Part shown: positions 15,329 to 27,019 of the stretch, one piece after another
Layout: every line of letters starts with the position of its first letter
Numbering within the stretch: the first letter of the stretch is position 1
Origin: Thermodesulfobacteriota bacterium
GTDB lineage: Bacteria > Desulfobacterota > Desulfomonilia > UBA1062
Direction: 5' to 3'
Length of the DNA stretch: 48,892 bases
NCBI GenBank assembly: GCA_025454155.1
Contig: JALOOZ010000001.1
Location: 1-48,892, forward strand
Program-made: the position numbers and the translations under genes
The notes under the pieces: model-generated
What the model was told of the DNA's origin: nothing
The model's input: the letters and a program-made list of their open reading frames with translations, nothing else
Database searches by the model: none

Positions 15329-17710
15329 ATGAGGGCACAGACAGAAAGGATCGAACGCATCCGCGAGGCGCGGCAGACTCCGGAGCGCTTCAGGCGCATA
15401 AAGGAAGCCCTTTTCGCCCAGAAGGTTCACCTGTGCACGGAGCGGGCGATTCTCATCACCGAGTTCTTCAAGGAACACGATAACCCGGACGAGCCCATGG
15501 TGATCCGAAAGGCCAAGGCCCTGCGCTACCTGCTCAGGAGAAAGTCGGTGAAAATCTTCGCGGACGAGCTCATTGCAGGTAACGTGGGCGGTCACCGCAA
15601 ATCATGCATCATCCAGCCCGAGCTTGCCGGAACGGTCATGAGTGAAGAGCTCCTGTGGATGGACAGGAGGAAGACGAATCCCTATCCCATCTCCTGGGCC
15701 GACCGGATGCGACTCCTCTTCAAGGTCAATCTCTACTGGTACTTCCGGAACATGGGCGCGCGTGCATTCAAGTGGTACAGCCCCAGCCTGTCGCGCTTCC
15801 TGCTGGAGCAGCTTTCGGCCACTTACTATCTCATCAACGAGAGCGGCGGCATCGGCCATTTCCTGCCCGGTTACGATAGGATGATCGCACTGGGAATCAG
15901 GGGTTACATGGAGGTCCTGGATGAGCCGAAGAGCGACCTCCAGGCCGCGGCGCTCATTGTCTGTGAAGGCCTCGCCGACTATGCAAACAGGCTCTCAGAG
16001 GAGGCCTCACGCCTCGCCGTCCGTGAAGGAGACCCGGCACGGAAGCAAGAGCTCCGGGAGATCGCCCGCATCTGCGCCAAGGTGCCCCTGGAGCCTGCCG
16101 AGACGCTGCACGAGGCCCTCCAGTCACTGTGGCTCACGCACATGGCGGTTTGTCTGGAGGGATTGAACTCCGCCATATCGTTCGGCCGGATCGACCAGTA
16201 CCTCTACCCCTTCTACAGGGCCGACATCGACTCAGGCCGGCTGACCCGCGAGCAGGCCCTGGATCTGCTGCTGTGCTTCTCGGCCAAGACCACCGAGCAC
16301 ATGTTCCTGCTTTCCAGCAGGGTCAGCGAGTATCACGGGGGCTATCTGGTGGCCCAGGCCGCCACGGTGGGCGGTGTGGACGGCGAGGGCAGGGACGCGG
16401 TGAACGATCTCACCTGGCTGTTCCTCGACGTCATGGAGCTCGCAGGGCTGCGCGATCCGAACTACATGGCCCGGATCAGCACGTCATCTCCGGAGGAGTA
16501 TGTGCGCCGAGCCGTGGAGGTGGCCTGCAAGGGCAACGCGGTGCCCGGCCTGTTCAACGACGAGGCGACCATCGCTGCTCTCATGGCCCACGGCTACCCG
16601 GAGGGTGAGGCACGGGACTACGGCGTGGTCGGCTGTGTGGAACCCACTTTGCCGGGAAGGAGCTTCTGCTCCACCGATGCCGCTCTCTTCAACCTGCCCA
16701 TGTGCCTGGTCCTCGCCCTGAACCGGGGCAGGAAACCTGGCTCCAGACTGCGAATCGGGGCAAGGACGCCCGATCCATCGGGCTTCAGGTCCATGGATGA
16801 TGTCATCGAAGCCTTCAGAATCCAGGTGGACCACATGGTAAGACGTCTGATCAAGGACATCCAGGTCATGGAGAAGGCCAACCGCGACTACCACCCCACT
16901 CCTTTTTCCTCTATGCTGGTGAGGGGGTGCCTGGAGAGCGGCAACGACGTGACCGCGGGAGGTGCCCTGTACAACTCGAGCGGCATCCAGGGCGTGGGCG
17001 TGGCAGACGTGGCCGACTCCCTTGCGGCCATGGACGAGGTGGTGTTCAGGCGCAGGTCGCACAGCCTGAACGAGGTGGTCGAGGCCATGAAGGTGAATTT
17101 CAAGGGGCTTGGGAAGCTCAGGGCCGAGCTGCTCGCCGCCCCCAAGTTCGGCAATGACCACGCACTCCCCGACCGCCATGCAGACCTGGTGGCGCACATC
17201 TTCCACGATGCGCTGGCAAAACACCGCAGCACCCGGGGAGGCCCCTACATCTCAGGGTTCTACTCGTCCACCACCCACGTGGGCTTCGGCCACAGGACCG
17301 GCGCCCTGCCGAGCGGCAGGATGGCGGGCGAGCCCTTTGCGGCAAGCATGGGGTGCTGCAACGGGAGCGACAGGCAGGGTCCCACGGCCCTGCTCAACTC
17401 CGTGGCTGCAGTGGACTCGAAGCTCTCCCCGAACGGCTATGCCCTGAACCTGCGCTTCGATGTGCCGTCGCTGAAGGGGGACCGTGCCGTTGACACCATG
17501 ACCGCGCTGGCAAAGGGCTTCTTCTCCCAGGGCGGCATGGAAATGCAGCTCAACGTGCTCGATCCAGAGGTGCTGGAGGATGCCAGGGCCAACCCGGGCA
17601 GGCACCCTGGCATCGTGGTGCGTGTGGCCGGCTACTGTGCTTACTTCGTCGATCTGCCGGACACGGTGAAGGACGAGATCATCAAACGGACCAGGATCTC
17701 ACTGGAGTAG
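15329..17710 (+). CDS. Glycyl radical enzyme 3, eliminase type, no dedicated activase
   Basis: A 793-residue PFL-like enzyme with the usual length for GRE eliminases. The active-site motif is GVVGCVEPTLPGR with Cys436 and Glu438; the glycyl loop is VRVAGYCAYF with Gly768. The C-terminal end (YFVDL, then DEIIKRT) resembles the dehydratase/hydroxyproline-dehydratase/isethionate-lyase side of the superfamily. The start at 15329 has GGGAGG in front. No activase follows; the nearest one upstream is the GRE2 activase in the same transcript. The convergent NrpR-like gene ends 17 bases away. GRE3 resembles GRE4 most (TDAALFNLPMCL against SDAALFNLPLCL). The substrate is unknown. Confidence 0.92.
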   Translation: MRAQTERIERIREARQTPERFRRIKEALFAQKVHLCTERAILITEFFKEHDNPDEPMVIRKAKALRYLLRRKSVKIFADELIAGNVGGHRKSCIIQPELAGTVMSEELLWMDRRKTNPYPISWADRMRLLFKVNLYWYFRNMGARAFKWYSPSLSRFLLEQLSATYYLINESGGIGHFLPGYDRMIALGIRGYMEVLDEPKSDLQAAALIVCEGLADYANRLSEEASRLAVREGDPARKQELREIARICAKVPLEPAETLHEALQSLWLTHMAVCLEGLNSAISFGRIDQYLYPFYRADIDSGRLTREQALDLLLCFSAKTTEHMFLLSSRVSEYHGGYLVAQAATVGGVDGEGRDAVNDLTWLFLDVMELAGLRDPNYMARISTSSPEEYVRRAVEVACKGNAVPGLFNDEATIAALMAHGYPEGEARDYGVVGCVEPTLPGRSFCSTDAALFNLPMCLVLALNRGRKPGSRLRIGARTPDPSGFRSMDDVIEAFRIQVDHMVRRLIKDIQVMEKANRDYHPTPFSSMLVRGCLESGNDVTAGGALYNSSGIQGVGVADVADSLAAMDEVVFRRRSHSLNEVVEAMKVNFKGLGKLRAELLAAPKFGNDHALPDRHADLVAHIFHDALAKHRSTRGGPYISGFYSSTTHVGFGHRTGALPSGRMAGEPFAASMGCCNGSDRQGPTALLNSVAAVDSKLSPNGYALNLRFDVPSLKGDRAVDTMTALAKGFFSQGGMEMQLNVLDPEVLEDARANPGRHPGIVVRVAGYCAYFVDLPDTVKDEIIKRTRISLE

Positions 17711-17726
17711 GTTCCGCACCGACGGT

Positions 17727-18737
17727 TCACCCGAGATGCTCACGGCAGACCGACGAGAAACGCCGGAGATCCTTGTAGTCCATGACCGTGGACATGGGCA
17801 GGTTGGTCTCTTCGATGCCCGCCTCCCTGATGGCTGCCACCGGGTTCAGGCCGCCGATGAGGATGACGCCCATCTTGTTCACGTCCACCGGTGCCTGGCA
17901 GACGGACTCCCCCATCTTGCCCATGGTGATCACCGGTGTCATGCCCACGTCCTTCAGATCCCTGATGACCTCCTCGACTCCGTCCCTGCACACCCCGGCG
18001 ATCTCGGAGAGGTTGGCCAGGATCTTGCCTTCGCCGTGCTGCAGCACTCCCCGAACCGCGGTCATGCGGGCGCTGATGAAGGCCTCAGAGGGGTCAAGGG
18101 AAGTGCCGGAGTAATGGATGAGCTCCACGAACCGCATGGGCTTGTGTTCGCTCATCTGGAGGATGCCGCCGAACTTGGATTCCACCGGTATGCCACGCTT
18201 GAGGAGCATGCCGGTGAGCACGATGCTGCACACCGTTGCAAAGCCGATGCATCCGTCGGGCACGTGCACGTCGCCCAGGAAAGCCCCTTCAGGGGCTACC
18301 GCCACCAGCTCGCTGACGCAGCACCCCTTGTCGAAGGCCGTCTTCATACCCTTGAGGGCATCCCTGAAATGCTGCTGGGGAAAGAACGAGACGTTGATGG
18401 GGACCATGCCCCTGCCCGCACGTGCATCGAAGGTGGTTTTGTAGGAGAGGATCTCCATGCGCGAGATGCAGTAGCCAACCTTTTCGTGGACCCTGGCGTT
18501 CCTGAGCTCCTCGATGCCCTTTGCCGTAATGACCCTGCCGTCGCGGCGGCCCACGAACCTGGTCAGTTCCTTGGTGTCCATGAACTGGAGGTGGTACCGC
18601 ACGGCCCGTTCGCTCAGGCTCACCCCGTAGTCCTTGAGCCTGCGTGCGATGATCCGCGCCCCCACCGAACCCTGCGCCTGGTTCAGGATGCGCAATATCA
18701 GGATGCTCTTCCGTTCCATCTCGTCGTAGGTGAACAT
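17727..18737 (-). CDS. NrpR-like (DUF128) transcriptional regulator
   Basis: A 336-residue protein: an N-terminal winged helix (about residues 8-75, with ARIIARRLKDYGVSLSERAV) of the kind found in NrpR and RNase R, and then one NrpR-type regulatory domain (about 85-330) with FGGILQM, HYSGTSLDP and ILIGGLNPVAAI. In methanogens NrpR represses nitrogen-assimilation genes and senses 2-oxoglutarate; bacterial homologues are little studied. The start has AAGGAGT in front. It converges on GRE3 and lies close to a YggS-type gene, and no glnA, nif or amt gene is in view, so nitrogen control here is doubtful. I infer a ligand-sensing regulator of neighbouring genes. Confidence 0.82.
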   Translation of the reverse strand: MFTYDEMERKSILILRILNQAQGSVGARIIARRLKDYGVSLSERAVRYHLQFMDTKELTRFVGRRDGRVITAKGIEELRNARVHEKVGYCISRMEILSYKTTFDARAGRGMVPINVSFFPQQHFRDALKGMKTAFDKGCCVSELVAVAPEGAFLGDVHVPDGCIGFATVCSIVLTGMLLKRGIPVESKFGGILQMSEHKPMRFVELIHYSGTSLDPSEAFISARMTAVRGVLQHGEGKILANLSEIAGVCRDGVEEVIRDLKDVGMTPVITMGKMGESVCQAPVDVNKMGVILIGGLNPVAAIREAGIEETNLPMSTVMDYKDLRRFSSVCREHLG

Positions 18738-18869
18738 GGCTGGACTCCTTGGCCATAGGAAACCGATTTCCGATGATGGTTACACGCTTGCACAGGGCCT
18801 GTCAACGGTGATCCCCTGGGGATGCGATTGCTGATTGACATCGATATCCTCAGGGCTTAGGGGAAAACC

Positions 18870-19532
18870 ATGGGGCAGATCAGGGACAATGCAGCCAGGC
18901 TCCTCGCAGGGATCCCCCGGGGCATAACGGTGCTGGCCGCGGCCAAGGCGAGGTATGCATCAGAGATCCTGGAGGTCATCGATGCAGGCATCACCGACAT
19001 CGGCGAGAATTATTTCCAGGAATCGCGCGCCATGATCGAGGCCATCGGCGATAAGGCCACCTGGCACTTCATCGGCCATATCCAGAAAAACAAGGTCAAA
19101 CACATCGTGCCGCTCTTCGACATGATCCAGACCGTGGACAGCCTGGAGCTCGCGGCCATGATCGATCAGCATGCGGCAAAGCACGGCAAGGTCATGCCCG
19201 TGCTCGTCGAGGTGAACAGCGGCCGCGAAGAGAACAAGCACGGCGCCATGCCCGGGGCGGTGGCAGAGCTGATCATGCAGATGGCTGTGCTGCCGAACCT
19301 CCGCGTGAAGGGACTCATGACCATGGGGCCTTTCCTGGACGACTTCGAGGGGCTCAGGCCGTTCTTCCGGCAGACCAGGGCTCTGTTCGAGGAGATCGGT
19401 TCACAGGATATCCCGAACGTACGGATGGAGATCCTCTCCATGGGCATGAGCGACTCCTTTCCCATAGCCATCGAGGAAGGGGCCACCATGGTACGCATCG
19501 GTACCATGATCTTCGGTCAACGGCCATACTGA
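18870..19532 (+). CDS. yggS: YggS-family PLP homeostasis protein
   Basis: A 220-residue YggS/PROSC-type protein with an alanine-racemase-like barrel. The PLP lysine is Lys26 (VLAAAKAR), followed by GENYFQE, WHFIGHIQKNK, EVNSGREENKHG and the C-terminal LSMGMSDSF and RIGTMIFG motifs that define the family. It binds pyridoxal phosphate without known catalysis and buffers PLP and related amino-acid and keto-acid pools. It is slightly shorter at the N-terminus than the E. coli protein. It lies divergently to the NrpR-like gene, with an AGGGGAA site before the start. Confidence 0.93.
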   Translation: MGQIRDNAARLLAGIPRGITVLAAAKARYASEILEVIDAGITDIGENYFQESRAMIEAIGDKATWHFIGHIQKNKVKHIVPLFDMIQTVDSLELAAMIDQHAAKHGKVMPVLVEVNSGREENKHGAMPGAVAELIMQMAVLPNLRVKGLMTMGPFLDDFEGLRPFFRQTRALFEEIGSQDIPNVRMEILSMGMSDSFPIAIEEGATMVRIGTMIFGQRPY

Positions 19533-19578
19533 GGATTCAGGGCCTATTCATTCCATCCATGCCCCTAGCACTCTCATA

Positions 19579-19607
19579 TGGATCTGATGCAAGACTCATG
19601 ATATAAT
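19579..19607 (+). promoter_or_regulatory. Possible sigma-70 promoter for GRE4
   Basis: A perfect -10 hexamer TATAAT lies at 19602-19607, 82 bases ahead of the GRE4 start. With a 17-base spacer the -35 position holds TGGATC, only three of six consensus bases, so an activator may be needed. The A+T-rich patch stands out in otherwise G+C-rich sequence. Confidence 0.45.
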
Positions 19608-19689
19608 TAGGATAATCGGATTGCGCAGCGGTGGTCCCCGCATCAGGAAATCACGGGCGAAGGAGTTCCACCAGAAGGAGGTTTTTCCC

Positions 19690-22164
19690 ATGGCTGGATT
19701 ACCGCGTTTCTCGGCATCCTTGACATCCGCGGCGGTGGCCCCTGTGGAAGGGTTTACCCCCCCGACTCCCCGCATCGCCGCCATCAGGGCGAAGCTGCTG
19801 TCCACGCCGTACTCGATCTGTCTGGAACGGCCGAAGCTCATGGAGGAATTCTGGAGTTCCAGGGAGGGTCGCCGGAGCGCCAAGCTTGAGCATCCCCTGG
19901 TCCATCGAGCCCTGACCCTGCAGTACATATTCTCTCACCGCAAGCCCCGCATTTACGATGATGAGATCATCATCGGCAACATGACCTCCAAGCGCATTGC
20001 AGCCAACTACTACATCGAGGGCGGATCGATCAACATCCTGGAGGATTTCGCCCGGCTGGGGAAACGGACCATTCCCCTGAAACTGACCATCCAGGAAACC
20101 GCTGGAGTCCTTCACCTCGGGCTCAAGAACGCGTTCAAGAGCGTGGGCGCAAAGGCGCTCCTCAAGCCGGGGCGTCTTTCCTATTTTCTGGATTTCTTCA
20201 GGGCCAAACGCCACTTCGTGACGGAGGAGGCGGGCATCGGCCATCAGGTCGGAAACTACTGGATGGTCGTACATGAGGGTTTGCGCGGCCCGTATGGGGA
20301 GGCCAAACAGAGGCTGGAGGAGGGGAGACTTGCAGACGGATCCCGCCTTGATGCCGATCAGAGGGCCTTCTTCAGCTCAGTGCTGATCACCATAGACGGC
20401 ATCAGAAAGATGGCGGAAAACCTTGCCGCCGAGGCCGAACATCTCGCGCAGATGAAGGGGGAGTCTGAACAGCGAAGGGCCGAACTCCTGGCAGCGGCCG
20501 CCGCCTGCCGACGGGTTCCCTTTGAACCCGCCCGGACCTATCTCGAGGGTTTGCAGGCAACCTGGCTCATCCACATGGCCCTGAACCTGGAGGACTTCGA
20601 ACAGGGGCTCTCCTTCGGCCGGATGGACCAGATCCTGCTGCCCCTCTATCGGAGCGATGTTGAACTGGGCCGGCTGAACACCGGGCAGGCCACGGAGATG
20701 ACGGCCTGTTTCTGCCTGAAGACCTGCGAGACCATGCCGCTCTATTCCCAGCGGGTGGATCAGTTCTTCAGCGGCAACGGGGTCGCCCAGGCCTTTACCC
20801 TGGGGGGCACGGACGAAAAGGGGAATGACCTGACCAACGAGCTTTCCGGCCTTATCCTGGACGCCTATGCCCAGGTCCTGACCCGTGAGCCGGCTGTGCA
20901 TGTCCGCATCCATCCCGCCACACCCGAATGGTTTTTCCAGAAAAGCGTGGAGCTTCTCCAGATGGGCACCAGCAGGCCCTCCTTCTTCGGGGACACGGCC
21001 GTAGTCAGAGCCCTCCAGGAAGCTGGCATGACCAGGGAGCACGCCCGGGACTACGCCGTCATCGGCTGCGTGGAGATGGCAAGCCAGGGACGCACGTACA
21101 ACTCTTCGGACGCCGCGCTCTTCAACCTACCTCTCTGCCTGGAGCTGGCACTCAATGAAGGCAGGCGCTTCCACGGAAAGGCCCGGATCGAGGGCCGCCG
21201 CCGCTTCGGCGCCCCCACACCGCCGGTCTCCACGATGAAAACCTTTGACGACGTACTCGATGCTTTCCGGGCCCAGGTCCGCCACGGGGTCGATGACATG
21301 GTGAAGGTGATCGGATGGCTGGAGGAGGTCTACCGGACAATCCGGCCGACACCGGTGAATTCGATCCTCACCGAGGGCTGCCTCGAGACGGGCAAGGATG
21401 TGACCTGGGGGGGCGGCCTTTATGATTACACCTCCATCCAGGCGGCAGGGCTCGCCGATGCGGGCGACTCCCTCTACGCCCTGAAGAGGATCATCTTTGA
21501 TCAGAAGCGTTTCAGCCTGGACGAGTTTGTCGGGATCCTGCAGGACAACTTCCGCGGCAGGGAGGACCTGAGGGTTGAACTGGCCTCGAAGCTGCCACGG
21601 TACGGCAACGGCGATCCGGACGTGGACCATATGACCCAGCTCGCGGCCGACGCCTTTTCCGACGCCCTTTCAGCCCACAAGAACTCGCGCGGAGGGCGGT
21701 ATGTTCCCGGGTTCTACTCCATGACCTGCCACATCGGCTTCGGCCGCGTGACCGGGGCCCTTCCCAACGGGCGGCCGGCCGGCCGGCGGCTCTCCAACGG
21801 TCTTGCCCCGGTGGATGGGTGCGACCGAATGGGTCCCACGGCCGTTCTGCGTTCAGCAGCCTCCCTGGACAGCAGGAAGTGGATGAACTGCCATGCCTTG
21901 AACCTGAAGTTCGACAGGCAGATAGTCCAGGGCAAGACTGGACGGAAGGCCCTGGTGAGCCTCTTGAAGAATTATTTCGCCCTCGGGGGGATGCAGGTTC
22001 AGGTGAACATACTCGATACCGAGACGCTCAAGGCTGCGAAGAGGGACCCCGCATCATACCCCGGTATCGTGGTCCGTGTGGCCGGTTATTGTGCCTATTT
22101 CAATGACCTCCAGCCCGCCGTGCAGGACGAGATCATCGAGAGGACAGCCCATGGTATCACCTGA
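19690..22164 (+). CDS. Glycyl radical enzyme 4, eliminase type
   Basis: An 824-residue PFL-like enzyme. The active-site motif is AVIGCVEMASQGR with Cys460 and Glu462; the glycyl loop is VRVAGYCAYF with Gly799. It differs from GRE3 after the active-site Glu (Met-Ala-Ser instead of Pro-Thr-Leu) and in the GGGLYDYTSIQAAG loop, so the substrate is probably different although the two are sisters. The start at 19690 is behind AGAAGGAGG; a TTG start at 19621 would add 23 unsupported residues. Its last 14 bases overlap the activase gene, tightly coupling the pair. The substrate is unknown. Confidence 0.92.
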   Translation: MAGLPRFSASLTSAAVAPVEGFTPPTPRIAAIRAKLLSTPYSICLERPKLMEEFWSSREGRRSAKLEHPLVHRALTLQYIFSHRKPRIYDDEIIIGNMTSKRIAANYYIEGGSINILEDFARLGKRTIPLKLTIQETAGVLHLGLKNAFKSVGAKALLKPGRLSYFLDFFRAKRHFVTEEAGIGHQVGNYWMVVHEGLRGPYGEAKQRLEEGRLADGSRLDADQRAFFSSVLITIDGIRKMAENLAAEAEHLAQMKGESEQRRAELLAAAAACRRVPFEPARTYLEGLQATWLIHMALNLEDFEQGLSFGRMDQILLPLYRSDVELGRLNTGQATEMTACFCLKTCETMPLYSQRVDQFFSGNGVAQAFTLGGTDEKGNDLTNELSGLILDAYAQVLTREPAVHVRIHPATPEWFFQKSVELLQMGTSRPSFFGDTAVVRALQEAGMTREHARDYAVIGCVEMASQGRTYNSSDAALFNLPLCLELALNEGRRFHGKARIEGRRRFGAPTPPVSTMKTFDDVLDAFRAQVRHGVDDMVKVIGWLEEVYRTIRPTPVNSILTEGCLETGKDVTWGGGLYDYTSIQAAGLADAGDSLYALKRIIFDQKRFSLDEFVGILQDNFRGREDLRVELASKLPRYGNGDPDVDHMTQLAADAFSDALSAHKNSRGGRYVPGFYSMTCHIGFGRVTGALPNGRPAGRRLSNGLAPVDGCDRMGPTAVLRSAASLDSRKWMNCHALNLKFDRQIVQGKTGRKALVSLLKNYFALGGMQVQVNILDTETLKAAKRDPASYPGIVVRVAGYCAYFNDLQPAVQDEIIERTAHGIT

Positions 22165-23203
22165 GCCTCTCGTCTTCTCCCTGCAGCATTTCTGCCTTCA
22201 CGACGGCCCCGGGATACGGAGCCTGGTCTTTTTCAAAGGGTGCCCCTTGCGGTGTCCCTGGTGCCAGAACGTCGAATCCTGGAAGGCGGGCTCAGAGATT
22301 GCATTCAAACCCGCGCTCTGCATCAACTGCGGTACGTGTGTAAGGAAATGCCCGGAACACGCCCTGGCCGAAGTCGGTACGAGGGATACAACAAGGTGCA
22401 GGGGGTGTTTCACCTGTATCGACAGCTGCCCATCGGGTGCCATGACTCTCTTCGGCGTCCAACGGTCTCCCGAAGATGTTGTGGAGGAGCTGCGCCCCGA
22501 GTTCTCGCTCTTCACGACCTCCGGAGGCGGGGTTACCTTCACCGGCGGGGAACCAACCCTGTATCCGGACTTTTCCGCCAGGCTGGCAAGGTCTCTGCGC
22601 ACCGAAGGCATTCACATCGCCATGGAGACCTGTGGATTCTTCGACCTCAAGAGGCTGCGTCCTCTCCTCCGGGAGCTTCGTCTCGTACTCTTCGACATCA
22701 AGATCTATGACAGAGAGCAGCACCGGCAGATGTGCGGTGCCGACAACACGGTGATCAAAAAGAACCTGAAGGCCCTTGTCGAGGCCGGAAGCGGGCAGGG
22801 GGCGCCTGCTGTCTGGCCGCGCCTTCCACTGGTGCCGGGTCTGACCGACGGGCAGGATAACATCAAAGGCTGGGCCGGCTTTCTTCGTTCACTGGGGATC
22901 TCCTTCCTGACCATTGTACCCTATCACCCCATGGGAGCCAGCAAGCGCCGGTGGCTGGGGCTCCCGGCCGGCCCTGAACTGCGAGTGCCTACAGATGCCG
23001 AGATTCAGACCGCCGGTGGGTTGTTCTCAGCCGAAGGAATCATGACCTATAAGCCCGGCGAGGAACCTTTTCCGGAGGATTCCATCGGTCCGGCACAGGG
23101 ACTGCCCCGCGATCTTCCCGGGGCCGCACATGACCGGCGGGTCGAACACCGGGGCCTGCCTACCGATGGTCACGGGCCAACAGGGCTGAATACCCCTCGA
23201 TGA
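22151..23203 (+). CDS. Glycyl radical enzyme activating enzyme 3 (radical SAM)
   Basis: A 350-residue activase. HDGPGIRSLVFFKGCPLRCP carries Cys31 and Cys35 of the radical-SAM motif, and WCQN gives Cys38. A double ferredoxin insert (CINCGTC, CRGCFTC) and TSGGGVTFTGGEP follow. The start overlaps the GRE4 stop by 14 bases, so GRE4 is the obvious partner. The C-terminal ~45 residues after MTYKPGEE are Pro/Gly/Arg-rich and unlike the other two activases; a genuine tail or a lost stop codon are both possible. The frame extends upstream to 22076, but the ATG at 22151 suits the family. Confidence 0.92.
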   Translation: MVSPEPLVFSLQHFCLHDGPGIRSLVFFKGCPLRCPWCQNVESWKAGSEIAFKPALCINCGTCVRKCPEHALAEVGTRDTTRCRGCFTCIDSCPSGAMTLFGVQRSPEDVVEELRPEFSLFTTSGGGVTFTGGEPTLYPDFSARLARSLRTEGIHIAMETCGFFDLKRLRPLLRELRLVLFDIKIYDREQHRQMCGADNTVIKKNLKALVEAGSGQGAPAVWPRLPLVPGLTDGQDNIKGWAGFLRSLGISFLTIVPYHPMGASKRRWLGLPAGPELRVPTDAEIQTAGGLFSAEGIMTYKPGEEPFPEDSIGPAQGLPRDLPGAAHDRRVEHRGLPTDGHGPTGLNTPR

Positions 23204-23334
23204 TATCGCCGCTGTTTGTACGCAGGACCCCCACCTGAAGACGGATTCCGTCAAGCGCCGTTTCAGGAGACAGGACCGGCAGCCACAGTCAATACAGCCT
23301 TGCGGTCAGGCCATGCATGCTCTATAAGGGTGCG

Positions 23335-24084
23335 ATGAAGATCACCGAGCAGGCCTGCTTCTACCCGGACGGCTACGTGTACTTCGATCCCGCCACCAGA
23401 GGCTTCCAGAGGGAGGACCTCTGGCTGGACGGCCGCATCCACTGCTGGTACATCCACCCCAAGCCGGACAATGCCCGGCCTCAGCTCATCGTGCACCTCC
23501 ACGGCAATGCCGAGAACATGACGTCTCACGTCACAGGGGTCATGTTCCTGCTGGAGGCGGGTTTTCCCATCCTGGCCTTTGACTACGGCGGGTACGGCCA
23601 GTCCAAGGGCACGCCCACCCTGAAGGGGATCCAGGACGATGCCAGGCTGGTGTTCAGCCACATCCTCGGGAATCCCGGGACCTTCGGAGGCTCGGTCTTC
23701 GGCTTCGGCCAGTCCATGGGGGCTTACACCCTGGCCAGGATACTGCCTGATTTCCCGGGCCTGTCGGGTGCCATCCTGGAGGCCGGCCTGTACTCGTTTC
23801 ATGCCCTGTTCTGCGAGGCCTATCCGGCCATGGAGTGCACCGTGCCCGCCGAGGGTTACTCGGCCCTGGATACGCTGCCTTCCAGCCTGGTGCCCAAGCT
23901 CTTCATCCACGGCACCATCGACGGTGTAGTCCCCTTCTCCCACTCCATCCGGATGCACGAGGTGGCTGCAGGGCCCAAAGACCTCCTCATCCTCGACGGC
24001 GTGGGGCACATCGATGCATTCATATCGCGGCAGTCCTTCGTCTACCGGGAGAAGATCATGGAGTTCATCCGGCAGTACGGCTGA
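23335..24084 (+). CDS. Alpha/beta hydrolase
   Basis: A 249-residue serine hydrolase of the alpha/beta fold. The oxyanion-hole turn HLHGNAEN, a YGGYGQS loop, the nucleophile elbow GFGQSMGAY (Ser127) and a late GVGHIDAF histidine are present; DGVV about 30 residues earlier could supply the acid. It resembles the BAAT/BEM46 group of esterase-like proteins. An ATG at 23317 would add six residues; AAGGG precedes 23335 with short spacing, so the start is uncertain. It has no signal peptide and converges on clpB. The substrate is unknown. Confidence 0.8.
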   Translation: MKITEQACFYPDGYVYFDPATRGFQREDLWLDGRIHCWYIHPKPDNARPQLIVHLHGNAENMTSHVTGVMFLLEAGFPILAFDYGGYGQSKGTPTLKGIQDDARLVFSHILGNPGTFGGSVFGFGQSMGAYTLARILPDFPGLSGAILEAGLYSFHALFCEAYPAMECTVPAEGYSALDTLPSSLVPKLFIHGTIDGVVPFSHSIRMHEVAAGPKDLLILDGVGHIDAFISRQSFVYREKIMEFIRQYG

Positions 24085-24117
24085 CGTCATCCCTGAGGCC
24101 TCACCGAAAGAAGTCCC

Positions 24118-26757
<2,640 letters not shown>

Positions 26758-26824
26758 TTCTTCCTGCTCCTCCGTTCCCGTATGAATCGCCGGGGCTCTA
26801 TAATGCTCACCCCGACCTTTTTCC

Positions 26825-26854
26825 TTTGTAGGTCTGAAGGGCTTATATTTCAAG
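26825..26854 (-). promoter_or_regulatory. Possible heat-shock (sigma-32-like) promoter for clpB
   Basis: On the minus strand CTTGAAA (26854-26848) matches the sigma-32 -35 element; 15 bases on is CCTACAAA (26832-26825), a poor match to the CCCCATNT -10 element. It lies about 70 bases ahead of clpB. The hsp20 promoter at 32788-32815 has the same -35. Confidence 0.4.
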
Positions 26855-27019
26855 ATCTTTCCCGACACATTATGCCATGGAAACGGGTCCCAGGGATGGC
26901 ACGGTCCCCTGGTGATGTGCAATGCAAGGAGGCCGTTACGGAATCAATTGACAGTGGCTTGGAAATCGGTGACATCATCTTTTCAGGAATGCACGGCGCA
27001 AAGGTCGGGAAATGGTGTC

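Noticed and set aside
15051-15332. A 93-codon frame overlapping the 74-residue ORF
   Set aside because: It has no ribosome site and runs through the GRE3 start; the 74-residue frame has both an AAGGAG site and an ATGA overlap.
2105-23203. Bacterial microcompartment linked to the GREs
   Set aside because: No BMC shell proteins or encapsulation-type signature enzymes were seen anywhere in the window.
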